DNA of 64,000 nucleotides from Sphingomonas desiccabilis (GTDB lineage Bacteria > Pseudomonadota > Alphaproteobacteria > Sphingomonadales > Sphingomonadaceae), in contig NZ_SDPT01000001.1 of NCBI RefSeq assembly GCF_004135605.1, positions 434,001 to 498,000 on the forward strand, given 5' to 3'. The notes beneath the pieces were generated by a model that saw only the letters and a program-made list of their open reading frames with translations, was not told where the DNA came from and ran no database searches. Positions 54,264-62,870 of the stretch are shown piece by piece. Every line of letters starts with the position of its first letter. Position 1 is the stretch's first letter. A program made the translations under genes and the position numbers.

Positions 54264-55895
54264 ATGCTGACCGAGCCGTTCCTGGATGTCCTGCCGATGC
54301 CGGCGGCGGTGGCAACGCTGCGCGACGGGCGGGTGACGCTTTCCCGGATCAACAGCGGCTTTCGGCAGATCGACGCCGAGGCAGGGCCGAAGGGCGCGCT
54401 GGACTGCAGCGACATGCGCGCGCGCATCCAGCGGTTCCTGGAGGGGAACGCCCGACGGGAGGTGTTCGAATGGACGCTCGGCCAGGCGGTAGACGCGCGC
54501 TATTATCGGGTGGTGCTGAGCCGTCGCAGCGGGGCGCGGGCACGCCGGCGTTGCCTCCTGTCGCTGATCGATCGCACGCCCGAGGAACGGACCGAACACA
54601 GCCTGCGGCGCGAAATGGCCATCGACGCGCTCACCGGCCTTCCCAACCGCGCCGGTTTCCAGGACCGGCTGGAGGCGGTGCTGGCGAAGGGCGGGCGCGA
54701 GCACTACGCGATCCTCGCGCTCAACCTCGACCGGTTCAGCCGCATCAACGCCTGTCTGGGTGGCATCGTGGGCGACGAGTTGCTGATCTCGGTTGCCCGC
54801 CGCTTGAAGGGGGCGCTGCGCCAGCCGGACATGCTGGCGCGGACCGGCGGGGACGAATTCGCGATCCTGCTGTCGGGCGTCGGCCGCAGCGAGGATGCGA
54901 TCGAGGTGGCGGAGCGGATCCGAGGCGCGCTCGCCAGCCCGTTCACCCTGTCGGATTTCGAGGTTCGCATCGGCTGTTCGATCGGGATCGCCTTGGGCGC
55001 GGATCTTGCCGGCGATCACGAGGACATGGTTCGCCACGCGCAGTTCGCGGCGAAGCGTGCCAAGCGTACCGGGTTTCCGGAGGTATACCGCTCGGAAGCG
55101 CTGGACGTCATGCGTGCGGAATTCTCGATCGAGACCGAGCTGCGTCGCGCGATCGAATCCGGTGATCTCCACCTGCATTACCAGCCGATCTGCGACCTCG
55201 CGAACGGCCGGATCGTCTCGTTCGAGGCACTGGCACGTTGGCGAACCGAGGCGGGAGAGGACATCCCGCCCGCCCGCTTCATCCCCGTGGCCGAGGAAGC
55301 GGGACTGATCGTGCCGTTGGGCCGGTGGGCGCTGGACGAGGCGTTGCGCACCCTGGCCGGCTGGGACGAGGCGGCGGGCGGGAACTGCGGCGTGGCGGTT
55401 GCCGTCAACCTTTCCGCCGTCCAGCTGCAGCGCGACGATGTGGTGCCGATGGTCGAGCGGACGCTTGCCGCCCATGGCCTGGCACCCCGGCGGCTGACGA
55501 TCGAGCTGACCGAAAGCGCGATCGTCAGCGACCGGGATCCCACCGCCGACACGCTGCGGGCGCTGAAGGCGCTCGGCACCACGATCGCCATGGACGATTT
55601 CGGCACGGGCTATTCGAACCTTGGATATCTCCAGAGTCTGCCGATCGACCTTCTCAAGATCGACCGCAGCTTCGTGTCGGGCATGCTCGCGAACCGCGAC
55701 AAGGTGGCGATCGTACGCGCGGTGCTCAGTCTCGCGCAGACGCTGGGCATGCGCACCACCGCCGAGGGTATCGAGAGCGAGGCGCTGGAGCAGACGCTGG
55801 GCGCGCTCGGCTGCGACTATGGGCAGGGCTATCTCTATGCCTGCCCAATTGGCGCCGAGGGTGCCTATCAGCTGCTGCTGGAACGCAACCGCTGA
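54264..55895 (+). CDS. PAS-like-GGDEF-EAL protein (bifunctional c-di-GMP enzyme)
   Basis: The 543-residue protein (571 if the start is 54180) has a PAS-like N-terminal segment, a GGDEF domain with intact RTGGDEF (about 193-199) and an I-site RQPD five residues before it, and an EAL domain with FEALARW (about E321), NLSAVQL, ELTESAI, DDFGTGYSNL and the EGIE block. Both catalytic signatures look complete, so synthesis and hydrolysis of c-di-GMP are both possible. No membrane segment. Neither start has a good ribosome-binding site. Its 3' end overlaps the convergent cca-like gene by 28 bases. Confidence 0.9.
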   Translation: MLTEPFLDVLPMPAAVATLRDGRVTLSRINSGFRQIDAEAGPKGALDCSDMRARIQRFLEGNARREVFEWTLGQAVDARYYRVVLSRRSGARARRRCLLSLIDRTPEERTEHSLRREMAIDALTGLPNRAGFQDRLEAVLAKGGREHYAILALNLDRFSRINACLGGIVGDELLISVARRLKGALRQPDMLARTGGDEFAILLSGVGRSEDAIEVAERIRGALASPFTLSDFEVRIGCSIGIALGADLAGDHEDMVRHAQFAAKRAKRTGFPEVYRSEALDVMRAEFSIETELRRAIESGDLHLHYQPICDLANGRIVSFEALARWRTEAGEDIPPARFIPVAEEAGLIVPLGRWALDEALRTLAGWDEAAGGNCGVAVAVNLSAVQLQRDDVVPMVERTLAAHGLAPRRLTIELTESAIVSDRDPTADTLRALKALGTTIAMDDFGTGYSNLGYLQSLPIDLLKIDRSFVSGMLANRDKVAIVRAVLSLAQTLGMRTTAEGIESEALEQTLGALGCDYGQGYLYACPIGAEGAYQLLLERNR

Positions 55896-57076
55896 GCGAG
55901 CTCCGCCACCGTTAGGGCCTCGACGCGCGCCGCGTCCGGGAAGCCTTCGGCAATCCACTGATCCTCGATGCGCCGCAGGGCGCGGGCGACGTCCGGGCCC
56001 TTGCCGATGCCGCGCGCGACCAGCGCGCCGCCGGTCAGCGGAAACGTCGGGCGGACCCAGTCGAGGAGGTCGGCGACCGCGCCTGCCGCCTCGGCGTCGT
56101 CCGACAGCAGCAGCCGGTCGACCGCGCCTTCCGTGCCGATGCGGTAGGCGAGCGCGCGTGGGGAGCTGATGCCTTCGGCGCTTGCCGCCAGCGCCAGCCG
56201 CTTGCGCTGCGCGTTCGAAAGCTTGAGCCGGGCGCCCACGGAATCAAGCGCTTCTGCGGGGATCAGGGCGACGAGCCGGCGGATCGCGTCGGGGCCGACG
56301 CCGCAGGCCTGTTCGCGGCCCGCGAGGCGAGCGAGCCGGGCCACGCCGCCGGAGTCGATCTCCGGCAGGACGGGCACGAAGATCCCTTCTGCCTGCATCA
56401 AGCCGACGACCTCCACCGCCGAGCGCGCCACCAGCAGCTTGAGCAGTTCGTCGGCCACCCGTTCCCGGGACAACGCCATCAGGTCGTTGGCGCGCGCGAC
56501 ACAGGCGGCGAGACCCTCCGGATCGGGCGTGTCGCCGAAACGCGCGAGGAAGCGGAAGAAGCGCAGGATCCGCAGGTGATCCTCGGCGATGCGGCGCAGC
56601 GGATCGCCGATGAAGCGCACGCGGCCGGCGCGCAGGTCGGCGACGCCGTCGAAGTAGTCGGTGATCCGGCCGGCGACCATGTCCGCATAGAGCGCGTTCA
56701 TGGTGAAGTCTCGCCGCGCCGCATCCTCGCGCCAGTTATCCGTGAAGGCGACGGTGGCGTGACGCCCGTCGGTGGCCACGTCCCGACGCAGGGTGGTGAC
56801 CTCCACCGGGCCGCTCTCCAGCACCGCGGTGATGGTGCCATGCTGAAGGCCGGTGGGAACGGCGCGAATGCCGGCGGCCTTCAGGCGCGCCAGGACCGTC
56901 TGCGGATCATGGGCGGTGGCGACGTCCAGGTCTGCGGCGGCGATCCCGAGCAGCGTGTCGCGAACGGCGCCGCCCACGAACCGGGCTTCGCCGCGATCGC
57001 CGCCCAATGCCTCGGCGAGGGCGGTGAGCCCCGGCCGGTTCTGCCAATCGGCGGCAGGCAGCGTCAGGCCGTCCAC
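55868..57076 (-). CDS. CCA tRNA nucleotidyltransferase / poly(A) polymerase family protein
   Basis: The 402-residue class II nucleotidyltransferase has FVGGAVRDTLLG with the adjacent catalytic DLD (AAADLDVAT), TDGRHATVAFTDNWREDAARRDFTMNALY and RILRFFRFLARF blocks. Sphingomonads usually have one such protein, so it probably adds CCA to tRNA. GTG 57076 follows GGAGG by five bases and overlaps the Nudix gene by 13. Whether it adds CCA or poly(A) is not resolved by sequence reading. Confidence 0.9.
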   Translation of the reverse strand: MDGLTLPAADWQNRPGLTALAEALGGDRGEARFVGGAVRDTLLGIAAADLDVATAHDPQTVLARLKAAGIRAVPTGLQHGTITAVLESGPVEVTTLRRDVATDGRHATVAFTDNWREDAARRDFTMNALYADMVAGRITDYFDGVADLRAGRVRFIGDPLRRIAEDHLRILRFFRFLARFGDTPDPEGLAACVARANDLMALSRERVADELLKLLVARSAVEVVGLMQAEGIFVPVLPEIDSGGVARLARLAGREQACGVGPDAIRRLVALIPAEALDSVGARLKLSNAQRKRLALAASAEGISSPRALAYRIGTEGAVDRLLLSDDAEAAGAVADLLDWVRPTFPLTGGALVARGIGKGPDVARALRRIEDQWIAEGFPDAARVEALTVAELAQRLRSSSS

Positions 57077-57657
57077 GCAAGCCTCCGCGACAAGTTCACC
57101 AGCATCGCTGCCGTAGCACCCCATATTCTCCAGCCTTCGAACCAGATCTCGTAATAATGACGTTCCCGGCCGCGCCAGGTCGCGTGGCCCATCGCGTGGT
57201 TGGCCGCGTCGAGGAGAAAGGCCAGCGGCACCTCGAAGACCGCCGCCACCTCGTGCGGGCTGGGGGAGAGCGGCAGATCGGGCGCCACGACGCCCACCAC
57301 CGGTGTCACGGTGAAGCCGGTGGCGGTACGATAGCGGTCGAGGCTGGCCACCACCTCGACGGCGTTTCGCGGCAGCGCCACTTCCTCCTCGGCCTCGCGC
57401 AGCGCGGCGGCCACGGGATCGGGATCGTCCGGATCGATGCGCCCGCCGGGGAAGGCGATCTGGCCGGCATGGTTGCGCAGCGTCGCCGTCCGCTGGGTCA
57501 GCAGGATGCCCGGCTCCGGCCGGTCCGTCACCGCGACCAGCACCGCCGCTTCACGCCAGCGAACGGCCGCCACTTCATCTTGGTCGAAGTCCCCGGTCAG
57601 CAGCGGCACCTGCGCGGGGTGGGCGAGGCCGGCACGCAGCCGCTCCGCGAGCGTCAT
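57064..57657 (-). CDS. Nudix hydrolase, CoA pyrophosphatase-like
   Basis: The 197-residue protein has a Nudix box at about 71-95 (GGRIDPDDPDPVAAALREAEEE) in the CoA-pyrophosphatase form, and the upstream LRNHAGQIAFPGG motif typical of NudL-type CoA diphosphatases. It would split CoA derivatives to phosphopantetheine and 3',5'-ADP. It overlaps the DUF1285 gene by ATGA and the cca-like gene. Confidence 0.9.
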   Translation of the reverse strand: MTLAERLRAGLAHPAQVPLLTGDFDQDEVAAVRWREAAVLVAVTDRPEPGILLTQRTATLRNHAGQIAFPGGRIDPDDPDPVAAALREAEEEVALPRNAVEVVASLDRYRTATGFTVTPVVGVVAPDLPLSPSPHEVAAVFEVPLAFLLDAANHAMGHATWRGRERHYYEIWFEGWRIWGATAAMLVNLSRRLAWTA

Positions 57658-58223
57658 GCCGCGTCGAGCGGGAAGAAGCTGCCCGCGCTCCACACGCCGG
57701 GAATCGGATCCTGTCCCTCCCGCGCCAGCGCGCGCTCGACGAGCTCGTAATAGACCGGCCGCGCGATGCGCGCGTCCATGCCGCCGCGAACCTGGAGATA
57801 GGGAAGGGGGCCGTCGGGACCTTTTTCGAAGCGCAGGGGATGGCCCGCATCCGCCAGCACGAGGTCGCCCGTGTTCAGGCGGAAGATCAGCCGGCTTTCG
57901 GTGCCTTCGCCCTCGACGCGCAGTTCGCTTGCCAGGAATGGGGCATCTTCCACCGCGATGGAGAGCTTCTCGACCGGCGTGACCAGCACGTAGCTGCCGT
58001 CCGGTTCGCGCCGCAGGATGGTGGAGAACAGCCGCACCATCGATTCGCGGGTGATCGGAGCGCCCTCGTGAAGCCAGCGGCCGTCGCGCAGGATCGTCAT
58101 GCCGCTGTCCCCGCAATGCGTCGGATTCCAGCGCTCGACCGGCGGCAGCCGATCTTCCTCCATCAGCTGCGCAATCTCTGCGAGGGAGAGCGAGGCGAGA
58201 TCGGGGAGGGGACGCATGGGCAT
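57654..58223 (-). CDS. DUF1285 domain protein
   Basis: A 189-residue cytoplasmic protein; PPVERWNPTHCGDSGMTILRDGRWLHEGAPI is the family core and LVTPVEKLSIAVEDAPF follows. DUF1285 proteins are often encoded beside a Nudix CoA-diphosphatase and a CCA-adding enzyme, as here, but their role is unknown. ATG at 58223 or 58217; the former has AAGG eight bases upstream. Confidence 0.87.
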   Translation of the reverse strand: MPMRPLPDLASLSLAEIAQLMEEDRLPPVERWNPTHCGDSGMTILRDGRWLHEGAPITRESMVRLFSTILRREPDGSYVLVTPVEKLSIAVEDAPFLASELRVEGEGTESRLIFRLNTGDLVLADAGHPLRFEKGPDGPLPYLQVRGGMDARIARPVYYELVERALAREGQDPIPGVWSAGSFFPLDAA

Positions 58224-58275
58224 GGCCCGACCTTCGATGGCGACCCGGGGCCGCGGGCGCAACCCCGCACAACCC

Positions 58276-58791
58276 TCAGGCCGGGACGAAGAGGCGTGGC
58301 TGAAGCACACCGGCGCAGTCCGGAACCCCCGTTCCGCGCGCCAGCAGGCGGCGAGCTTCGAACGGCCCGGGAAGGCGCCAGCGGCTCGTCTGCGCCGCGT
58401 CGAAGCCGAAGAAGCGGCCGTAATATTCCGGATCGCCGATTAGCATCAGCGGCAGCGGGTCGCGCATTGCGTCGGCCGCCTCCAGCATGTGGTGCATCAG
58501 CATGCGCCCGATGCCGCCCTGCTGCGCCGCCGGCTCCACCGCGACCGGCCCGACCATCACCATCGCCACACGGTCACCGCCGTCGCAGGCGAGGGCGACC
58601 GGCCAGCACTGGATGGTGCCGAGCAGCGCACCGTCGTCCGCCACCGCTGCAAAGCTCAGCTCCGGAATCGCGCGCGTTCCGGTGCGCACGCGATAGGCGG
58701 TGCGCTCCTGGCGACCGGGTCCGAAGGCGCGATCGAGCAGCGCTTCCACCTGGGGCGGGGCGATCTGGGCAAGCGGAACAAGGTGGATCAC
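58276..58791 (-). CDS. GNAT-family N-acetyltransferase
   Basis: A 171-residue acetyltransferase. The acetyl-CoA loop is in QQGGIGRMLMHHML (about 94-107), preceded by MVMVGPVAVEPA and followed by LIGDPEYYGRFFGF, a pattern of YhbS-type proteins. The only reasonable start is GTG 58791; a GGGGAGGAG lies about 13 bases before. The substrate is unknown. Confidence 0.83.
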   Translation of the reverse strand: MIHLVPLAQIAPPQVEALLDRAFGPGRQERTAYRVRTGTRAIPELSFAAVADDGALLGTIQCWPVALACDGGDRVAMVMVGPVAVEPAAQQGGIGRMLMHHMLEAADAMRDPLPLMLIGDPEYYGRFFGFDAAQTSRWRLPGPFEARRLLARGTGVPDCAGVLQPRLFVPA

Positions 58792-58961
58792 TGAAGCAGG
58801 CGACTCCTCCCCGGCGGGACTGCCGAGGGCGCGCGCGTGTAGCCCCCGTACGGGCGGACGCAAAGCTGAATCGCGGCTGCGACGACGCGCTCCTGAAGGG
58901 CAGCTTCCCGAGGCCATCCCATCTGCTAGGGGACGACTCGAACCATAAGGGACAGGAACCG

Positions 58962-59333
58962 GTGCGCGATCTTCTCCAACTGCAGGTACACGACTTCGAG
59001 GTGCAGGTTCTGACCGGCGTCTATTCGGAAGAGACGCACCTGCCACAGCCGCTGCGTATTTCGATGACGGTCGACCTCGACTGCCCCGAACATTTCGCGC
59101 CCGACACGCCGCTGTCGGCCTCCAAGAGCTATCTCGACCTGAAGCACGCGGCGAGCGAGGCGTTGCCGCAGGGGGTACATTTCACGCTGATCGAAGGGGT
59201 TGCGGACCATATCGCACGCACCTTGTTCATCTCCGACCCGCGCGTGCAGCGGGTGGAGGTATCGATCGTGAAGCTCGCGATCGCCGAGGCGGGCGAATCG
59301 ATCGGGATCCGGCTGGTGCGTCACCGCCCGTGA
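58962..59333 (+). CDS. folB: Dihydroneopterin aldolase-like protein FolB
   Basis: The 123-residue tunnelling-fold protein has LQVHDFEVQVLTGVYSEETHLPQPLRI and the SYLDLKHAASEAL block, with the conserved glutamate in TLIEGVADHIA. FolB converts dihydroneopterin to hydroxymethyl-dihydropterin in folate synthesis. GTG start at 58962 with AGGA upstream; it is coupled by GTGA to the following SDR gene. Confidence 0.88.
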   Translation: MRDLLQLQVHDFEVQVLTGVYSEETHLPQPLRISMTVDLDCPEHFAPDTPLSASKSYLDLKHAASEALPQGVHFTLIEGVADHIARTLFISDPRVQRVEVSIVKLAIAEAGESIGIRLVRHRP

Positions 59334-60118
59334 CCTCGCCTGCCGCTGCCCGCCCGCTGGCGCTGGTCACCGGAAGCTACCGGCGGCTCGGGGCCCATAT
59401 CGCGGCCCGGCTGGGAGAGGCAGGCTATGCGCTGGCACTGCACGCAAGCAGCGAGGGCGAGCCGGATGCGGATCTGCTTGCCACGCTCGACGCTGCGGGC
59501 GCGCCGCATGGATGCTTTGCAGCGGAGCTTTCCGATGCCGAGGCGGTGGCAGGGCTCGTGCCGGGCGTGGCGGCGCATTTCGGGCAGCCGGTGACGCTTC
59601 TGGTCAACAACGCCTCCTGCTTCCGTGCGGAGGACGCGGCAGTGCCCGGCATGGACGCGCTGGTGCGGCATTTCGCAGTGAACGCCGCCGCGCCATTCGC
59701 GCTCGCCGCCGCAGTTGCCGCGCAGGCGCCTCCGGAAGGGGCTTGCGTCATCAACATGCTGGACGAGCGCATCGTCCAGCCGCCTGCGGACCAGCTGGCC
59801 TACACGATTTCGAAGCAGGCGCTGGCGGAGGTCACCCGCACGCTCGCCTATGCGCTGAAGCCCGGCGTCCGGGTGAACGGCGTCGCGCCCGGGCTGACGA
59901 TCCCGACCGCCGATTATACGCCCGGGCAGGTGGCGCGACTCGCCGGCCTCATGCCGCTCGCGCGCTTGCCGGAACCCGACGACATCGCCGATGCGGTGCT
60001 GTTCTTAGCGGGTGCGCGGTCGACGACGGGGCAGGTGCTGTTCGTGGACGGAGGCGCGAATCTGCGCCGGTTCGAGCGGGATTTCGTCCATCTTGCCCGC
60101 GAGGGCGAGGGCGACTGA
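59330..60118 (+). CDS. Pteridine-reductase-like SDR (FolM/PTR1 type)
   Basis: The 262-residue SDR carries features of pteridine reductases: TGSYRRLG in the cofactor loop (14-21), an arginine pair that favours NADPH, and aspartate D145 13 residues before the Y158/K162 pair in place of the usual catalytic serine, as in PTR1. FolM-type enzymes reduce dihydromonapterin or dihydrofolate. Coupling to folB supports a pterin or folate substrate. Confidence 0.83.
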   Translation: MTSPAAARPLALVTGSYRRLGAHIAARLGEAGYALALHASSEGEPDADLLATLDAAGAPHGCFAAELSDAEAVAGLVPGVAAHFGQPVTLLVNNASCFRAEDAAVPGMDALVRHFAVNAAAPFALAAAVAAQAPPEGACVINMLDERIVQPPADQLAYTISKQALAEVTRTLAYALKPGVRVNGVAPGLTIPTADYTPGQVARLAGLMPLARLPEPDDIADAVLFLAGARSTTGQVLFVDGGANLRRFERDFVHLAREGEGD

Positions 60119-60135
60119 TTGCCCTCGCCCTCGCG
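60098..60135. terminator. Hairpin between the convergent SDR and exported-protein genes
   Basis: A perfect 15-bp stem: CGCGAGGGCGAGGGC (60098-60112) with its complement at 60121-60135, loop of eight bases. The left arm encodes the last SDR residues and the loop carries the stop. No T-run is present, so it may act as a bidirectional pause or RNA end, possibly rho-dependent. Confidence 0.65.
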
Positions 60136-60140
60136 GAAGA

Positions 60141-61007
60141 TCAGGCGCCGGCGCCGGGCCCGGCGCGGCAGGGGCCGAGCGAGCGCAGGACGAACCGAAA
60201 GTCCTCCGAGGCGATTCGCGCGCCTTCCTCGTCCTGGGTCTCCAAGGCTGAGGCGGGCAGGCTGCGCGGAAGCCCGCAGGCGAGTCGATACCAACCCAGC
60301 GTGTCGCGCTGCGGCGGGCCTGCACCTTCATTGACGATGTCGCCGAACGACACTGCCCAGCGCGGCGGCTGATTCGGGCGCCGCAGCACGAGCAGCGAGA
60401 CCGGATCGCCGGTTTCGGTCTTCAGGAAGATCTGCGTTTCTCCCTCGCCCGGCAGCGTTCCCACGACGTGGAAGGCGTTGCCGATGCCGGTGATGGCAGG
60501 CGGTGCGTCGCGGTCCAGGATCTCGCGGACGACACCGCGGGCACGCGCGTCGAGCGCCGGGCTCCAGCTCCGCTGCGCATCGAGCTGTACGAGCTGAACC
60601 TGATCCGGCCGGCCGGCGACCGGGCGGGCGAAGATCAGCACCCGCATCTTCTTCAGGCTGGGCGTGCGACCGCGGAAGTCGAGAGGAATATCAACTAGAT
60701 AGCCGATCTGCGCCGGCATCGCACCCGATCCCCGGATCAATGCCCCGACCTGCGCCTCGACGTAGAAGCGGGCCGCGTTGGCGGCGACGCCCGCGGCCTC
60801 GGCACCCTTGATGCGCGTGGCGCTGGTGATCGTCGCGTCGATGACCAGAGGTGCGGCGAGCACCAGGTCGGCCACCTCCGCATAGCCGATGCCCGGCTGC
60901 TCGACCGGCGCAGCCTGCTGGGCCGCAGCCGGGAAGGAGAGGGGGGCGAAAAGCAGCAGTGCCGCCGATGCGGATGCAGGATAAAGTCGAAACATGGTTG
61001 CCAGCAT
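60141..61007 (-). CDS. Exported protein of unknown function
   Basis: A 288-residue protein with a signal peptide (about 1-33, cut after AAAQ). The mature part is alpha-beta in character with few landmarks: ADLVLAAPLVIDATI, YLVDIPLDFRGR, ARPVAGRPDQVQLVQL and two C-terminal cysteines (LACGLP, GPCRAG). I do not recognise a family; it appears conserved in style rather than spurious. Start 61007 or 60995 are both possible, as neither has a strong ribosome-binding site. It is divergent from the tonB operon. Confidence 0.7.
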   Translation of the reverse strand: MLATMFRLYPASASAALLLFAPLSFPAAAQQAAPVEQPGIGYAEVADLVLAAPLVIDATITSATRIKGAEAAGVAANAARFYVEAQVGALIRGSGAMPAQIGYLVDIPLDFRGRTPSLKKMRVLIFARPVAGRPDQVQLVQLDAQRSWSPALDARARGVVREILDRDAPPAITGIGNAFHVVGTLPGEGETQIFLKTETGDPVSLLVLRRPNQPPRWAVSFGDIVNEGAGPPQRDTLGWYRLACGLPRSLPASALETQDEEGARIASEDFRFVLRSLGPCRAGPGAGA

Positions 61008-61233
61008 CTACGCGATCTTGCAGCATCGACCTAGGCCGATTCAAGATGCGGGCGTTCGTACCGACGATTGCACTTTTGTTGCGTCTGACAAAGCGTTTGC
61101 GTCGCGGAAAGTGCCACGATAGAGAATCGGCGGTGTTCCCAGCAGCGCTACGGCGGTGGTGCGGATGCAAGGTCGCGGGCTGCGAACGCGCTCCGTACCA
61201 CTCGGTGTGAGGCTAAAGGAGTTTTGTTGCTGA

Positions 61234-61917
61234 ATGGCCTATGCTGATCAAAAAGCGGGTCCTGGGCGCATCGTCGCAATCGCCGTCGTGGCGTTGCTGC
61301 ACGTGCTCATTGGGTACGCATTTATATCTGGTCTCGCGTACAAGTACGTGAAGAAGCAGGTGGAGGACCTGGACACGTTCGACATCGTCGAGCCGCCGCC
61401 CCCGCCTGAGGAAGTCCCGCCGCCGCCGCCGCCGCCGCCGGATCAGCCGCCGCAGTCGCCGCCGCCGGTGGTGACGCCGCCGCCGATCGTGCGCGTGCAG
61501 ACGCCGCCGCCGGTGGTGATCCAGTCCGTTACGACTCCGCCGCCGACGTACAACCCGGTTCCGGTCGCGGCACCGCCTGCGCCGCCGGCACCGCCTGCGC
61601 CGCCGGCACCGCCTGCGGTGAGCAAGAAGGCGGGTCTGCGTGGCAACCCCGGCCAGTTCTTCGGTCGCGATGCGTATCCGCCGTCGGCGGTTCGCGAGGG
61701 TGCCGAAGGTCGGGTGAGCGCCCGGCTGACGGTCGGCACCGACGGTCGCGTCAGCGACTGCGTCGTCACCTCCTCGAGCGGCAATTCCGCTCTGGATCAG
61801 ACGACCTGTCGCATTTCGAAGAGCCGCGTGCGGTTCACGCCGGCGCAGGACGCGGCGGGCAACCCGGTCGTCTCGACCTATCCGCTCAGCGTGACCTGGA
61901 AGCTCGAGGACCAATAA
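61234..61917 (+). CDS. tonB: TonB family energy transducer
   Basis: The 227-residue protein has one TM anchor (about 12-33), a proline-rich periplasmic linker (about 52-128, PPPPP and APPAPP runs) and a C-terminal TonB domain with EGRVSARLTVGTDGRVSDC and the YPPSAV block. It passes proton-motive-force energy from ExbB-ExbD to outer-membrane receptors. AAAGGAG precedes the ATG by 13 bases, with an in-frame stop directly before it. First gene of the operon. Confidence 0.93.
   Translation: MAYADQKAGPGRIVAIAVVALLHVLIGYAFISGLAYKYVKKQVEDLDTFDIVEPPPPPEEVPPPPPPPPDQPPQSPPPVVTPPPIVRVQTPPPVVIQSVTTPPPTYNPVPVAAPPAPPAPPAPPAPPAVSKKAGLRGNPGQFFGRDAYPPSAVREGAEGRVSARLTVGTDGRVSDCVVTSSSGNSALDQTTCRISKSRVRFTPAQDAAGNPVVSTYPLSVTWKLEDQ
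61570..61617 (+). repeat. 18-bp tandem repeat in the tonB proline linker
   Basis: The 18-base unit GCACCGCCTGCGCCGCCG (Ala-Pro-Pro-Ala-Pro-Pro) occurs 2.7 times, at 61570-61587, 61588-61605 and in part at 61606-61617. Such exact tandem DNA repeats can change number and so vary the length of the rigid linker without frameshift. Confidence 0.85.
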
Positions 61918-61927
61918 TCGCTACAAG

Positions 61928-61949
61928 GCCCGGCGCTTGTGCGCCGGGC
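61928..61949 (+). other. Hairpin between tonB and exbB
   Basis: GCCCGGCGC pairs with GCGCCGGGC around TTGT, ten bases past the tonB stop and 46 bases before exbB. No T-run. It may be an RNA stability or partial-stop element. Confidence 0.7.
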
Positions 61950-61995
61950 ACCTTAGAACCATTCGCGCATGCTTCTGTAAGGGATACATCTCACA

Positions 61996-62802
61996 ATGCT
62001 CACCAACATCTTTGCTGCCGGGGCTCCTGCCGGCGCTCCGAACTTCGGCTTCTGGGAAGCTCTGCAGCAGGGCGGTGCGATCGCCTGGACCGTGCTCGCC
62101 ATCCTGGTGATCATGTCGGTCGGCTCGTTCTACATCCTGTTCACCAAGCTGTTCGAGCAGCAGAAGATCATCAACCAGGCGAAGCGCGTCCGCGCGACCT
62201 TCTGGCAGTCGAACTCGCTGCGCGAAGGCGCCGCCAAGCTCGACAAGAACTCCGCATATCGCCAGATCGTCGACGACGGCCTCGCCGCCCAGGAGCAGCA
62301 CGCCAAGCTGACTGATCCGGTCGAGGCGCATGACTGGCTGCACGGCTCGCTCGCGCGCTCGGAAGCCGCGATCAACTCGAAGCTCGGCGCGGGCCTCGCG
62401 TTCCTCGCGACCGTCGGCGCGACCTCGCCGTTCGTCGGTCTGTTCGGTACCGTGGTCGGCATCTACCGCGCGCTGGTGAAGATCGGTGCCGCTGGCCAGG
62501 CGGCCATCGGCGACGTCGCCGGCCCGGTCGGTGAAGCGCTGATCATGACCGCCATCGGTCTGGTCGTCGCGGTTCCCGCCGTGCTCGCCTACAACTGGCT
62601 GCAGCGCCGCAACAAGTCGATCGCGGAAGACCTGTCGGCCTTCTCGAACGACGTGCTGGGCTTCCTGGCCTCGAACGGTGCGGTTCGCCCGGCGCTCGCT
62701 TCGAAGGGCACCGTTGCTGCCAAGCCGGCCGTGACCGCCGCGAAGCCGGTGACGGGCACCACGACCGCCGGCCAGACCGGTGGCGTGCCGCCCCGTTCGT
62801 AA
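61996..62802 (+). CDS. exbB: ExbB/TolQ-family proton channel protein
   Basis: The 268-residue membrane protein has three TM segments (about 30-50, 128-150 and 172-194). The conserved ATVGATSPFVGLFGTVVGIYRAL block spans the second TM region and GEALIMTAIGLVVAVPAVLAYN the third. ExbB forms the proton-driven pentamer around ExbD. A C-terminal Ala/Lys/Thr-rich tail is present. It is the second of four cotranscribed Ton genes. Confidence 0.94.
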   Translation: MLTNIFAAGAPAGAPNFGFWEALQQGGAIAWTVLAILVIMSVGSFYILFTKLFEQQKIINQAKRVRATFWQSNSLREGAAKLDKNSAYRQIVDDGLAAQEQHAKLTDPVEAHDWLHGSLARSEAAINSKLGAGLAFLATVGATSPFVGLFGTVVGIYRALVKIGAAGQAAIGDVAGPVGEALIMTAIGLVVAVPAVLAYNWLQRRNKSIAEDLSAFSNDVLGFLASNGAVRPALASKGTVAAKPAVTAAKPVTGTTTAGQTGGVPPRS

Positions 62803-62813
62803 GACGACGACAC

Positions 62814-62837
62814 CCCGCCGGGCTCACCCCCGGCGGG
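62814..62837 (+). other. Hairpin between exbB and exbD
   Basis: CCCGCCGGG (62814-62822) pairs with CCCGGCGGG (62829-62837); six-base loop CTCACC. It begins 12 bases after the exbB stop. No T-run follows, so readthrough should be the rule. Confidence 0.7.
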
Positions 62838-62870
62838 ACGACGTGACGAAAACGAGAATAGGATAGCCTT

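Noticed and set aside
61436..61620. Repetitive GC-rich stretch resembling a CRISPR or satellite
   Set aside because: It is the in-frame proline-rich linker of TonB; there are no spacers and no cas genes.
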